DNA of 64,000 nt. Origin: CAWIMX01 sp963837345. GTDB lineage: Bacteria; Acidobacteriota; Vicinamibacteria; Vicinamibacterales; CAVVIG01. Below the pieces are notes generated by a model that was not told where the DNA came from, ran no database searches, and was given only the letters and a program-made list of their open reading frames with translations. The position numbers and the translations under genes are program-made. The stretch spans positions 2,356,001 through 2,420,000 of the forward strand of contig CAWIMX010000001.1 of the NCBI GenBank assembly GCA_963837345.1, written 5' to 3'. The stretch's first letter is position 1. Every line of letters begins with the position of its first letter. Shown here piece by piece: positions 1 through 9,492 of this stretch.

Positions 1-1268
1 AGCGCGGCCGAGCTCATGAGCACCAGCACGCCGGTGGCATAGGCGCCGCCCTGCGCGTCGACGTCCGCCTTGAAGACGATGGTCACGAGCACGGTGATCC
101 CGGTGAACATCGCAACCAGCGGGCGGTTGGCGCGCGCCCATTCCGGGGCCATGCCGTACCGCGGCAGGTAGCGGGGCACCAGATTCAGCAAGCCGGCCAT
201 CGCGGAGGCGCCGGCGAACCAGAGAATCGAGATCGTACTGAGGTCGTACACCGTGCCGAACACCGGGCCGAGGTATTCGTGGGCGATGTACGCCAGGGCG
301 CGGCCGTCGGCCGGCCCCCCGCGCGCGAACAGCTCGGGACGGATCAGAAGCACGCTCACCACGGTGCTGCCCATCAGCATCACGCTCATGATCAGCGCCG
401 CGGTGCGGAGCAGCTTGCGCGTGTTGCGAATGCGGCCGATCGGCGCCTCTTCGGTCTCTCCCGCGTCGCCCTTCACCAGCGGCATGACCGCCACGCCGGT
501 TTCGAACCCCGACAGACCGAGCGCGAGCTTCGGGAACAGGATGGCCGCCATCGCCAGCATCATGATCGGATTGCCGTGCTGGGCGGCCAGGAGCGTGCGC
601 CAGTTCGCGATGAGCTCGGGGTGCGCGGCGATCTCCCCGAGCGACGTCGCGATCACGATCAGATTCAACGTGAGATAGGTGGCGACGAGCAGCACCGCCA
701 GCACGATCGCCTCGCGGAATCCCCGCAGAAAGATGCCCCCCAGGATCAGGAGCAGGCCCAGCGTCACCAGGATGGGATGATCGAGCCACGGGGGAGACAG
801 CGGATTTTCGATGAGATGGGCGCTCGCATCTGCCGCCGACAGCGTGATGGTGATCACGAAGTCGGTGGCCGCGAACCCCAGCAGGCACAGCACCACCAGC
901 TTGCCCTTCCACCGCGGGAAGAGCTGCTCGAGCATGAAGATGCTGCCCTGCCCGTGCGGGCTCATCTCGGCCACGCGGCTGTACATCGGCAGCGCCCCGA
1001 AGAGCGTCACCAGCACGAGCACCAGCGTGGCGACGGGGGCGAGGGCGCCGGCCGCGAGAAAGGCAATGCTCGGCTGGTAGGCGATCGTCGAGAAATAGTC
1101 GACGCCGGTCAGGCACATCACCTTCCACCAGCTCGTCGCATGGCTCGCCGCTTCGCGGGGATCGATCGTTTCGGTGTGGCCTTCGGCAAACCAGCGCGCG
1201 AGGCGCTCAGGCAGCGGGTGGTGGGCGGAAGTGGGCACAGGTCCTGAAGATGGCGTCGAGCGCGGCAC
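1..1268 (-). CDS. APC-superfamily amino acid permease (C-terminus outside window)
   Basis: This inner-membrane transporter reads right to left and runs off the left edge, leaving about 422 residues. A soluble N-terminus of about 50 residues is followed by roughly ten hydrophobic segments. The stretch GVDYFSTIAYQPSIAF at the first membrane helix is typical of acidobacterial APC-family amino acid/polyamine permeases. I chose a GTG start because GGGAG lies 7 nt upstream and no better ATG precedes the first helix. Substrate cannot be told. It is divergent from the Oar-like receptor. Family assignment is firm; specificity is unknown. Confidence 0.82.
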   Translation of the reverse strand, partial: MPRSTPSSGPVPTSAHHPLPERLARWFAEGHTETIDPREAASHATSWWKVMCLTGVDYFSTIAYQPSIAFLAAGALAPVATLVLVLVTLFGALPMYSRVAEMSPHGQGSIFMLEQLFPRWKGKLVVLCLLGFAATDFVITITLSAADASAHLIENPLSPPWLDHPILVTLGLLLILGGIFLRGFREAIVLAVLLVATYLTLNLIVIATSLGEIAAHPELIANWRTLLAAQHGNPIMMLAMAAILFPKLALGLSGFETGVAVMPLVKGDAGETEEAPIGRIRNTRKLLRTAALIMSVMLMGSTVVSVLLIRPELFARGGPADGRALAYIAHEYLGPVFGTVYDLSTISILWFAGASAMAGLLNLVPRYLPRYGMAPEWARANRPLVAMFTGITVLVTIVFKADVDAQGGAYATGVLVLMSSAA

Positions 1269-1340
1269 CAGTTTACTCCCGCCGGTGATCGCTCTGGCCC
1301 GCGCCGGCAGATGGGAGGTTCTCATCGACAATTCGATAGA

Positions 1341-1370
1341 AGTCGATTCAAGTCGATTTGAATATCGACT
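1341..1370. promoter_or_regulatory. candidate operator: nested palindromes upstream of the Oar-like receptor
   Basis: In the 128-bp divergent intergenic region, AGTCGATT occurs twice exactly 10 bp apart (1341 and 1351). Two inverted repeats overlap it: TTCAA-6 nt-TTGAA (1347-1362) and AGTCGAT-6 nt-ATCGACT (1351-1370). Helical-turn spacing and symmetry suggest a dimeric regulator site. No cognate regulator is adjacent, so the function is inferred. Confidence 0.4.
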
Positions 1371-1396
1371 CGAGCCGTGTCTACACTGTGGCCCTC

Positions 1397-4300
1397 ATGC
1401 GAATCACCGGCTCCGCGGCCACCGCGGCGCTTCTCGTCGTCCGCCTTTCCGTTCCCGCCGCGGGCCAGGTCGGCTCGGCGTCGCTGACCGTTACGGTCCG
1501 CGACACCTCGGGGGGCGCGATCGCCGGCGCGGCCGTGGCCGTCGTGTCGGCATCGACCGGCGCGGAACGGGTCGGCACCAGCGGACGGGCAGGTGTGCTC
1601 GTGGTGCCCGCGCTCCAGCCCGGCGAATATCGTGTGGCCGTGTCGCACGACGGGTTCGAGGCGGTGGCCCGGCCCGACGTCGAGCTCGGCACGGGCGAAA
1701 CCAGACGCCTCGTCATCACGTTGGTCCCCTCAGGGATCGTCGAAACGGTGACCGTGGCCGGGACGCCGGTCGTGCAGGACACGACGGCGGCGCTCGGCCA
1801 GCTCGTCGAGGAGCGCGCCGTCGACGACCTGCCGCTCAACGGGCGCAACTTCGTGTCGCTCGCCGCGCTCGCGCCCGGCGTGGCGCTGCCGCCCGGCTCG
1901 TCGCTTCCGCGGATCAACGGGGGTCGGCCGCGGACCAACGAGTACCTGTTCGACGGCATTTCCGTGCTGCAGCCCGAACCGGGGCAGGTGGCCATCATTC
2001 CGGTGATCGACGCCATCCAGGAGTTCAAGATCGAGAGCAACAGTCCGCCGGCCGAATTCGGCCGCTTCAACGGGGGCGTCGTGAATCTGACGACCAAATC
2101 GGGCAGCAACGACTGGCGGGGCGACCTGTTCGAGTTCTTCCGCCATGAAGGCTTGAACGCCCGCAACTATTTCTCCCGAAGCACTCCCGCGAAGCCGCTG
2201 TTCCGGCGCAACCAGTTCGGCGGCGTGGCCGGCGGGCCGCTCGTGCCCGGCCGGACGTTCGTGTTTGCCGACTACCAGGGACAGCGACAGGCGATCGGAC
2301 GCACCGTCACGTCGACGGTGCCGACGCTCCTGCAGCGGCAGGGCATCTTCACGGAAGCGATCGCCGGGACGGTGCCGGTCGTCTACGACCCTGCCACGAC
2401 CGGGTCCGCCGGCGGGGAGTTCGCGCGGACGCCGTTCCCCGGCAACACGATCCCGGCGGATCGGCTCGACCCGGTCGCCGTCGCGCTGCTCGGGCGCTAT
2501 CCGCGGCCGACGCGCCCGGGCACGGCCAACAATTTTTCGCGGCTGGGCGTCGAACGCGACGATCAGGATCAGTGGGACGTGCGGGTCGATCAGCGGCTGG
2601 CCGGGGGCCGCGATCTGGCCTTCGCGCGGCTCTCGCACGTCCACGACACGTTTCTGCCGGTGGCGCCGCTGCCGGACGGGAGCGGGGCGACCTCCGGCAC
2701 GCTGGGCCCGCAACGCTCGTCGGCCTGGTCGCTGGCGTCGACGTACCGGCGCATCGTGTCGGACCGGATGTTGAACGAAGCGCGGTTCGGCGATACGCGA
2801 CGCTCGGTCGATCGCGACGCCGTCGACCTGCCGACCTACTTCATCGGCGGTTACCAGCACCTCGGGTCGCCGCCCGACACATCGTCGGCATTCGGGACCA
2901 GCGTGACCGAGCTGGTGGACGTCCTGTCGTGGCAGCGCGGGCGCCATGCGCTGAAGGCAGGCCTCGACGTCCGCTGGGAGCGCCTGAACATCTTCCAGCC
3001 GCCGTCGCCCGAGGGCGCCTATCGGTTCAGCAGCCTGTTTACCGACCAGCCGGGCGTCCCGGGCACCGGGACGGCGCTCGCCAGCTTCCTGCTCGGCCAG
3101 GTGCAGTCGTTCTCGATCGACTTCCAACAGCGGCAGATTCGCAACCGCGCGCACGTGCAGGAGTACTTTCTGCAGGACGACTGGACCGTCTCGGATGCGT
3201 TCACCGTGAACGCCGGCGTGCGCTACACGCTCAATTTTCCCTCGTACGAGGCGGACAACCAGGCGGCCGTGTTCAACCTCGACACCGAGCAGCTCGAATA
3301 CCTCGGGCAGGATGGGCATCCGCGGGCGGCGCGCCGGCTGCACAAGCTCGACTTCGGCCCGCGCCTCGGCGCGGTGTGGCGGGCGCGAGAGGGCACGGTG
3401 GTGCGGTCGGGATACGGCCTGATCTGGATCGAGATGGCGGGCATCACCACGCCGTTCACCACGCCGTCGTTTCCCTTCCTGCAGACCGTCACCGATCGCA
3501 GCCTCGACAACGTCACGCCCGCCTTCGCGCTCGCCGACGGTCCCACGGTGCAGCCGATTCCGCTCACGCCGGATGCCGGGCTGGGCCAGGGCGTGTTCGC
3601 CGTCGATCGCGATCTCGGATCCGGCTACGCGCAGCAGTGGAACGTGGCGATCGAGCACGCCCTGTCCCATCGAACCACCGTGACGCTGGCGTACGTCGGC
3701 TCGAAGATCACGCGGGTGGGTATTCCCGACAGCAACCTGAATCAGCTGCGGATGGATCAGCTGGCTCTCGGGAACTCGCTGCTCGAGAGCGTGCCGAACC
3801 CCTCCTACGGCACGATTCCGGCCTCGTCGTCGATCGGCGGCCCGACGATCTCGCGGGCGCAGCTGCTCAAGCCCTACCCGCGGTTCACCACTGTCAGCCT
3901 GTATCGGGACAACATCGGCACCACCAGCTATCAAGGCCTCGAAGCGCGCCTCGAGCGCCGCTTCTCGCATGGGATTTCATTCCGGCTGAGCTACACGCGC
4001 TCCCACCTGGTCGACGATGCCTCGTCGGTGTTCAGCGCGTCGGTGCTGACCGGGCCGGTGGAAAACTCGCCGGTGGCCGACAACTACAACCGGGCGCTCG
4101 ATCGCGACATCTCCTCGGGCGACATCCCGAACGTCTTCGTCTCGAACCTGGTCTGGGACGTCAGGGGCTGGACCGTGAGCGCGCTGCTGCAGCTGCAATC
4201 GGGGCTGCCGGTGGCCGTGACGCAGGCGACCAACTTCAACGCGTTCGCGGGATTCGGCATCCAGCGCCCCAATCTGGTCGGGGACCCGCGCCTGCCGCCA

Positions 4301-4609
4301 GCGCAACGCACGCCCGAACACTGGTTCGACACCGGTGCCTTCGCGACCGCGCCGGTGTTCACGCTGGGGACGAGCTCGCGCAATCCGGTGCGGGGCCCGG
4401 CGTATCGAACGCTCGACCTGGCGCTCATTCGCCGCATCGCTCTGGGCTCGGCCGGCCCTTCGCTCGAGGCGCGGGTCGAGGTGTTCAACGCGCTCAACAC
4501 CCCGCCGCTCGGCCAGCCGAACGGCGTTCTGGGCTCGGCGAGCTTCGGCTCGATCACGACGGCCGGCGACCCGCGCGTCGTGCAGCTGGCCGTCAAGCTG
4601 CTGTTCTGA
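1397..4609 (+). CDS. Oar-like TonB-dependent outer-membrane receptor
   Basis: A protein of about 1,070 residues with an N-terminal signal peptide ending near AAGQ. A carboxypeptidase-regulatory (Ig-like) domain follows at about residues 20-105 (SLTVTVRDTSGG...GEYRV...GFE). A plug region comes next (about 110-240, with LPLNGRNF and FKIESNSPPAEFGRF). The rest is a long beta-barrel ending in an aromatic-terminated strand (VQLAVKLLF). This is the acidobacterial Oar-type architecture, presumed to import oligosaccharide or peptide substrates using TonB energy. I start at the ATG 13 codons into the open frame because it begins the signal peptide. A palindromic site lies just upstream. Substrate unknown. 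Confidence 0.88.
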   Translation: MRITGSAATAALLVVRLSVPAAGQVGSASLTVTVRDTSGGAIAGAAVAVVSASTGAERVGTSGRAGVLVVPALQPGEYRVAVSHDGFEAVARPDVELGTGETRRLVITLVPSGIVETVTVAGTPVVQDTTAALGQLVEERAVDDLPLNGRNFVSLAALAPGVALPPGSSLPRINGGRPRTNEYLFDGISVLQPEPGQVAIIPVIDAIQEFKIESNSPPAEFGRFNGGVVNLTTKSGSNDWRGDLFEFFRHEGLNARNYFSRSTPAKPLFRRNQFGGVAGGPLVPGRTFVFADYQGQRQAIGRTVTSTVPTLLQRQGIFTEAIAGTVPVVYDPATTGSAGGEFARTPFPGNTIPADRLDPVAVALLGRYPRPTRPGTANNFSRLGVERDDQDQWDVRVDQRLAGGRDLAFARLSHVHDTFLPVAPLPDGSGATSGTLGPQRSSAWSLASTYRRIVSDRMLNEARFGDTRRSVDRDAVDLPTYFIGGYQHLGSPPDTSSAFGTSVTELVDVLSWQRGRHALKAGLDVRWERLNIFQPPSPEGAYRFSSLFTDQPGVPGTGTALASFLLGQVQSFSIDFQQRQIRNRAHVQEYFLQDDWTVSDAFTVNAGVRYTLNFPSYEADNQAAVFNLDTEQLEYLGQDGHPRAARRLHKLDFGPRLGAVWRAREGTVVRSGYGLIWIEMAGITTPFTTPSFPFLQTVTDRSLDNVTPAFALADGPTVQPIPLTPDAGLGQGVFAVDRDLGSGYAQQWNVAIEHALSHRTTVTLAYVGSKITRVGIPDSNLNQLRMDQLALGNSLLESVPNPSYGTIPASSSIGGPTISRAQLLKPYPRFTTVSLYRDNIGTTSYQGLEARLERRFSHGISFRLSYTRSHLVDDASSVFSASVLTGPVENSPVADNYNRALDRDISSGDIPNVFVSNLVWDVRGWTVSALLQLQSGLPVAVTQATNFNAFAGFGIQRPNLVGDPRLPPAQRTPEHWFDTGAFATAPVFTLGTSSRNPVRGPAYRTLDLALIRRIALGSAGPSLEARVEVFNALNTPPLGQPNGVLGSASFGSITTAGDPRVVQLAVKLLF

Positions 4610-4640
4610 TCAAGGGCGGCGCCGAAGGCTCGACAGCCGC

Positions 4641-7097
4641 CTACGTCGGCAGGTAGTGCAGCAGCTTGAGGATGTCGGAGAAGACGCCCATGGCGGTCAC
4701 GTCGGCGCCGGCCCCGGGGCCCTGCACCACGAGCGGTGTCCGGCTGTAGCGCCGCGTCGTGAAGGCGATGATGTTGTCGCTCCCCTTGGTCTGGGCGACA
4801 GGATGGTCGGCGGGGAACTCCCGCAGGCTGGCCGAGGCGCGTCCGTTGGCGAGCGTGCCCACATAGCGCAGCACGGCTCCCTTCTGTCTGGCGGCGGCGA
4901 AGCGGGTGGCGATGCGCGCGTCGTGCCGCGCAAACGCCTCGAAGAACCGCGCCGTGAACGGACCCCGGGCGAGCGCCGGCGGCACCAGGCTGTCCACGCG
5001 CACGTCGGACAAATCGAGCTGCCGGCCGAGCTGCCGCGCGAGGATCAGGAGCTTGCGCGCCACGTCCTGGCCCGAGAGATCCTCGCGGGGATCGGGCTCG
5101 GTGTAGCCGAGGGTGAGCGCGTTGCGCACGAGCTCGCTGAAGGGCATCGACCCATCGAAGGTGTTGAACAGATAGCTGAGCGTGCCGGAGAAGATGCCCT
5201 CGATCTTCAGGACCTCGTCGCCGCTGTCGACGAGGTCGCGCAGGGTCGACATGACGGGCAGGCCGGCGCCGACGTTGGCCTCGTACAGGAAGTGCTTCCG
5301 GCGCTCGCGCAGGTGTGCCATGAGCGCCTGGTAGCGGCGCCACGGCAGGACGTTGGCGCGCTTGTTGGGCGTGATGATGTGGCAGCCGGCGTCCACGAAC
5401 GCCCCGTAGGCGTCGACGACGTCGGGATTGGCCGTGCAGTCGACCAGCGCCGCGTTGGTGAGGGCCAGGCGCGAGAGCTCGCGGGCGAGCGCCGCCGGAT
5501 CCATCCGCCGGCGCGACTTTCGCAACGTCTGCTGCCAGCGCGCCAGGGGCACGCCGTCGGCGGCGACGACGACGCGCCTGCTGTCGGCGAGCGCCACCAC
5601 CGTCACGTCGAAGCCCTGCGCGACCAGATGTTTGTGCTGCTGCCGGAGCTGGGTGAGCAGCGCGCCCCCGATGTTCCCGACGCCCACCACGGCCAGCGCC
5701 AGCCGCTTGCGCGCCTCGAAGAACGCCTGGTGCACGACGTTCAGCGCCCGCACCTGGTCGGACGAGGCGATGACGCAGGAGATGTTGCGTTCGGACGCGC
5801 CCTGCGCGATCGCGCTGATATTGATGTTGTGGCGCCCGAGCGCGTCGAACAGCTTGCCGGACACGCCCGGATGGCCCTCCATGCCGTCGCCGACGACGGC
5901 GACGATCGCCTGCCCGGTTTTCACGTCGAGGCCGACGATCCGTTCGCCCAGCTCGAAGTGGAACTCGTCGTGGATGGCGGCCTCGGCCGCGGCCTGGTCG
6001 GCCGTGCGGACCGCAAAGCAGATCGTGTGCTCCGAGGACGCCTGCGAAATCAGGATGACGTTCACCTCGCGTGCGGCGAGGGCGCGGAACAGCCGTTCGG
6101 CGATGCCGGGCACGCCCACCATCCGCGCGCCGCGCAGCGTGAGCAGGGTCAGGCCGTCGACCGACGTGATGCCCTTGGCGACCCGATCGCGCCCGGTCTT
6201 CCTCGAAATGATCGTGCCGGGCGCCGAGGGATTCAGCGTGTTCTTGATCACGATCGGGATCGCGCGCCCGACGGCCGGCGCGATCGTGGCGGAGTGGATC
6301 ACCTTCGCGCCGAAGTACGACAGTTCCATCGCTTCTTCGTAGCTCAGCTCCGGAAGGACGAACGCCGCGGGCACGATCCGCGGGTCGGCGCTCAGCACGC
6401 CGTCCACGTCGGTCCAGATCTCGATGCGTGTCGCGCCGAGCGCCCCCCCGACAATGGCCGCGCTGTAGTCGGAGCCATTGCGCCCGATGGTGGTCGTCCG
6501 GCCGTCGGTGGTCGCGCCGATGAAGCCGGTGACGACCGGAATGACGTGCCGTCGGCGGCGCCGCGGCAGCCGGCCGATCCGTCGCCGGATCGCCCGATTG
6601 GTCGCCCGGAACTGCACGCCGGCCCCGGTGAATCGATCGTCGGTCACGACGAAGGCCCGCGCGTCGGCGAACGTCGCCGGGTGGCGCTGGTCGAGATACG
6701 CCGCGAAGATGAACGCCGAGAGCCGCTCGCCGAAGCTCGCGACGAGATCCAGCGCGGGCAGCGGGCAGTTCCGCAGCAGGTGCACCCCGTGCAGAGCTTC
6801 GTGCAGCTTGGTCAGCATCTCCTCGACGCCTGCGCGCGTCCTGCGGCGGCGGTTGCCCGACACCAGCGCGTCGACCGCCACCCGATGGCGCGCGGCGATG
6901 TCGCGGAACGCGTGCTCGAAGGCCGGGTCGCCGGTTTCAGCAAGACGCGCCGCGTCGAGCAGATCGTTGGTCACGCCCTGAAAGGCCGACACGACCACGA
7001 CCATCGGCTCGCCGGCCCGGGCGACGACGATGTCGCCGACCTCGCGCAGGCGCGCGGGCGTGGCCAGGGAGGATCCGCCGAACTTCAGGATCTTCAT
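4641..7097 (-). CDS. thrA: bifunctional aspartate kinase / homoserine dehydrogenase
   Basis: The protein is 818 residues, essentially the length of E. coli ThrA. It begins MKILKFGGSSLATP, the aspartokinase KFGGS nucleotide-binding motif. The kinase domain covers about residues 1-290 and two ACT allosteric domains about 300-455. The homoserine dehydrogenase half starts at LALAVVGVGNIGGALL (Rossmann motif) and includes NKRAN and the EGIFSGTLSYLFN catalytic region. It catalyses the first and third steps of threonine/methionine/isoleucine synthesis from aspartate. It is divergent from cimA across about 110 bp. No clear Shine-Dalgarno precedes the ATG. The ACT domains imply feedback inhibition by threonine, as in the family. 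Confidence 0.95.
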   Translation of the reverse strand: MKILKFGGSSLATPARLREVGDIVVARAGEPMVVVVSAFQGVTNDLLDAARLAETGDPAFEHAFRDIAARHRVAVDALVSGNRRRRTRAGVEEMLTKLHEALHGVHLLRNCPLPALDLVASFGERLSAFIFAAYLDQRHPATFADARAFVVTDDRFTGAGVQFRATNRAIRRRIGRLPRRRRRHVIPVVTGFIGATTDGRTTTIGRNGSDYSAAIVGGALGATRIEIWTDVDGVLSADPRIVPAAFVLPELSYEEAMELSYFGAKVIHSATIAPAVGRAIPIVIKNTLNPSAPGTIISRKTGRDRVAKGITSVDGLTLLTLRGARMVGVPGIAERLFRALAAREVNVILISQASSEHTICFAVRTADQAAAEAAIHDEFHFELGERIVGLDVKTGQAIVAVVGDGMEGHPGVSGKLFDALGRHNINISAIAQGASERNISCVIASSDQVRALNVVHQAFFEARKRLALAVVGVGNIGGALLTQLRQQHKHLVAQGFDVTVVALADSRRVVVAADGVPLARWQQTLRKSRRRMDPAALARELSRLALTNAALVDCTANPDVVDAYGAFVDAGCHIITPNKRANVLPWRRYQALMAHLRERRKHFLYEANVGAGLPVMSTLRDLVDSGDEVLKIEGIFSGTLSYLFNTFDGSMPFSELVRNALTLGYTEPDPREDLSGQDVARKLLILARQLGRQLDLSDVRVDSLVPPALARGPFTARFFEAFARHDARIATRFAAARQKGAVLRYVGTLANGRASASLREFPADHPVAQTKGSDNIIAFTTRRYSRTPLVVQGPGAGADVTAMGVFSDILKLLHYLPT

Positions 7098-7211
7098 GGA
7101 AGGAAGGTCCGAGTTGTGAGCATTCTCGGCGCGCTCAGCACTGCATCCAAACAGACATGATGACATAACCCGACGGCCGGGAGATATCGATACGCTATAT
7201 TGAGAAGAGAC

Positions 7212-8780
7212 GTGTCCTCCGACATCGACATCTACGACACCACGCTGCGCGACGGCACGCAGGGCCAGGGCATCTCGTTCTCGGTCGCCGACAAGATCCG
7301 CATCGCCGAGCGCCTCGACGCGTTCGGCGTGCACTACATCGAGGGCGGCTGGCCAGGATCGAACCCGAAGGACATCGAATTCTTCGAGGAGGCGCGCCAC
7401 CGATCGTTCCGCCGCGCCCGGCTCGCCGCGTTCGGCGCCACCCGCCGCAAGGACATCCGGGCCGACGCCGACGACCAGGTGCGGCTGCTCATCGCGGCCG
7501 CCACGCCCGCCGTCACGATCTACGGCAAGACCTGGCTGCTCCACGTCCGCGAGGTGCTCCAGACGACGCCCGAGGAAAACCTCGCGATGATCGCCGACAC
7601 GGTGCGTGTGCTGAAGGCCAGCGGCCGCTTTGTCGTCTACGACGCCGAGCACGCGTTCGACGGCTGCAAGGACGATCGGGAGTATGCGGTGGCCACCTGG
7701 CAGGCCGCCGAGGTTGCCGGCGCCGACGTCGTGACGCTCTGCGACACCAATGGGGGCTCCCTGCCGGGCGAGATCGCCGACATCACGCGTCTGGCCCGCG
7801 CGAAACTCTCCGGGCCCCTCGGCATCCACACCCACGACGACATCGGGTTGGGCGTCGCCAACGCCCTCGCGGCCGTCGAGGCGGGCGCTACCCACGTCCA
7901 GGGCACGCTCAACGGCTACGGGGAGCGCACGGGCAACTGCAACCTCACGAGCGTGATTCCCAATCTCGCGTTCAAGATGAAGCGGCGGTCGGTGCCCGCC
8001 GACTCGCTGGCGACGCTCACCGAGCTGTCGCAGTTCGTGGACGAGATCGCGAACCTGCAGCCCAACGCCCGCCTCCCCTGGGTGGGCGCCGCGGCGTTCT
8101 CCCACAAGGGCGGCACCCACGTCAACGCCGTGCAGAAGGTCCTGCGGAGCTACGAGCACATCGATCCCGCGCTCGTCGGCAACACGCGCCATGTCCTGGT
8201 GAGCGACCTCTCGGGGCGCAGCAACATCGTGATGAAGGCCCGCGAGCTCGGCTTCCCGCTCGACAACGATACGCCCGAGCTGAAGGCCATTCTGCAGCGC
8301 GTCAAGACGCTCGAACACCAGGGCTACGAGTTCGAAGCGGCCGACGGATCGCTCGCGCTGCTCATCGCCCGGGTCATGAAGCCCGCGCCGCCGCCCTTCA
8401 CGGTCGACGCGTACCACGTGTCGATGCGCACCGATGGCACGGCCTCGATCTGCGAGGCTACGGTGAAGCTGCGCGTCGGCGGCGACGCCGCCCACACCGT
8501 CGCCGAGGGCGACGGACCGGTGAACGCGCTCGACGGGGCGCTGCGCGCGGCGCTCCTCAAGTTTCATCCCGAGCTCGCGCGGGTCCGGCTCACCGACTAC
8601 AAAGTGCGCATCGTCAATTCGGCCGCGGGCACGGCGGCGACGACGCGCGTGCTCATCGAATCGACGGACGGGTCGACCTGGTGGACGACCATCGGCGTGA
8701 ACCCGAACATCATCGAGGCGAGCCTGGCGGCACTCGTCGACAGTCTCGAGTACGCCCTGGTGAAGGGCGTGCCCCGGTGA
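7212..8780 (+). CDS. cimA: (R)-citramalate synthase
   Basis: An HMGL/DRE-TIM-type synthase of about 522 residues that condenses pyruvate with acetyl-CoA to citramalate, the threonine-independent entry to isoleucine. It opens DIYDTTLRDGTQGQG, carries the metal-binding IHTHDD motif near residue 204 and NGYGERTGN near 235, and has a C-terminal LeuA-type regulatory domain from about 370. A TTG 12 nt upstream is also in frame, but it sits in a TATATT sequence that looks like a -10 element, so I prefer the GTG. It faces thrA, and its stop overlaps the start of the cupredoxin gene (GTGA). The close relative LeuA is less likely given the N-terminal pattern and length. Confidence 0.92.
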   Translation: MSSDIDIYDTTLRDGTQGQGISFSVADKIRIAERLDAFGVHYIEGGWPGSNPKDIEFFEEARHRSFRRARLAAFGATRRKDIRADADDQVRLLIAAATPAVTIYGKTWLLHVREVLQTTPEENLAMIADTVRVLKASGRFVVYDAEHAFDGCKDDREYAVATWQAAEVAGADVVTLCDTNGGSLPGEIADITRLARAKLSGPLGIHTHDDIGLGVANALAAVEAGATHVQGTLNGYGERTGNCNLTSVIPNLAFKMKRRSVPADSLATLTELSQFVDEIANLQPNARLPWVGAAAFSHKGGTHVNAVQKVLRSYEHIDPALVGNTRHVLVSDLSGRSNIVMKARELGFPLDNDTPELKAILQRVKTLEHQGYEFEAADGSLALLIARVMKPAPPPFTVDAYHVSMRTDGTASICEATVKLRVGGDAAHTVAEGDGPVNALDGALRAALLKFHPELARVRLTDYKVRIVNSAAGTAATTRVLIESTDGSTWWTTIGVNPNIIEASLAALVDSLEYALVKGVPR

Positions 8781-9451
8781 ACCGTCGGCGGCCCTTCGCG
8801 CTGCTGCTGGCGGCGGCCGTCGCGGCGGCCGGGTGTACGGCGCACCCCGGCTCCCCGCCGCGTGCGATCGACGAGGCCGCCGCGCCCGCCGCTCCGGGTC
8901 CGGCAGCCGGCGCCCACCAAGTCCGTGGCACGGCTCCGCGGGCCGCGAACAACGGCGTCGTGATCGTCACCCTGACGCCTGAGCCGGCGCGCGAATGGCC
9001 TGCCCCGACCGACGAGCCGCGGATGGACCAGGTGAACCTCACGTTCGTGCCCCCCGTGCTGCTGGTCCGCACGGGGCAGCCCGTGCTGTTCCTCAACAAC
9101 GACGACGTGCTCCACAACGTGCGGGTGCGGGAAGAGGCGACCCGCGAGGGCGCCTTCAACGTGGCCATTCCGACGGGTGGGAGCTATACCTTCTCCTTCC
9201 CGCGCGACGGCTTCTACATCGTGGGCTGCGACATCCATCCCGGGATGGCCGCGGCCGTCTTTGCCGCGTCGACGCCGTATGCCGTGGTGGCCGATGCCGA
9301 CGCCTCCTTCCGCTTCCCGGACGTGGAGCCCGGTTCGTACATCCTCAGCGTCTTCTCCGGTGTTGATACCTTCACGCAACCGATCCAGGTCGCTGAACCG
9401 GTCACCGACGTGGCCGTGACCCGGTCGGCGCCCTCCGGCACCAGCCAGTAG
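8777..9451 (+). CDS. cupredoxin-domain lipoprotein
   Basis: A 224-residue exported protein. The N-terminus NRRRPFALLLAAAVAAAGC ends in a lipobox cysteine, so it is probably a lipoprotein. A cupredoxin fold occupies about residues 55-180. The type-1 copper ligands are visible: His in LHNVRV and the Cys/His/Met cluster GCDIHPGM, the same C-x2-H-x2-M spacing as amicyanin. The C-terminal part (FRFPDVEPGSYILSVF) resembles a carboxypeptidase-regulatory domain. A blue-copper electron carrier is the natural reading. The GTG start overlaps the cimA stop by 4 nt, so translation is probably coupled although the pathways look unrelated. Confidence 0.82.
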   Translation: MNRRRPFALLLAAAVAAAGCTAHPGSPPRAIDEAAAPAAPGPAAGAHQVRGTAPRAANNGVVIVTLTPEPAREWPAPTDEPRMDQVNLTFVPPVLLVRTGQPVLFLNNDDVLHNVRVREEATREGAFNVAIPTGGSYTFSFPRDGFYIVGCDIHPGMAAAVFAASTPYAVVADADASFRFPDVEPGSYILSVFSGVDTFTQPIQVAEPVTDVAVTRSAPSGTSQ

Positions 9452-9492
9452 CCCCGCAGGCCGATCTGCTGCGCGATCCCCTTTGAGCCGAT

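Noticed and set aside
279..1247. A 322-residue rightward frame over the APC permease
   Set aside because: The opposite strand encodes a clear multi-helix transporter; this frame is hydrophilic and His/Arg-rich.
1730..3970. A 746-residue leftward frame opposite the Oar-like receptor
   Set aside because: Arg-rich antisense composition, no start signal, no family motifs.
7098..8567. A 1,308-residue leftward frame including thrA
   Set aside because: The N-terminal ~490 residues are antisense to cimA, low in recognisable structure; the aspartokinase start MKILKFGGSS fixes the true beginning.
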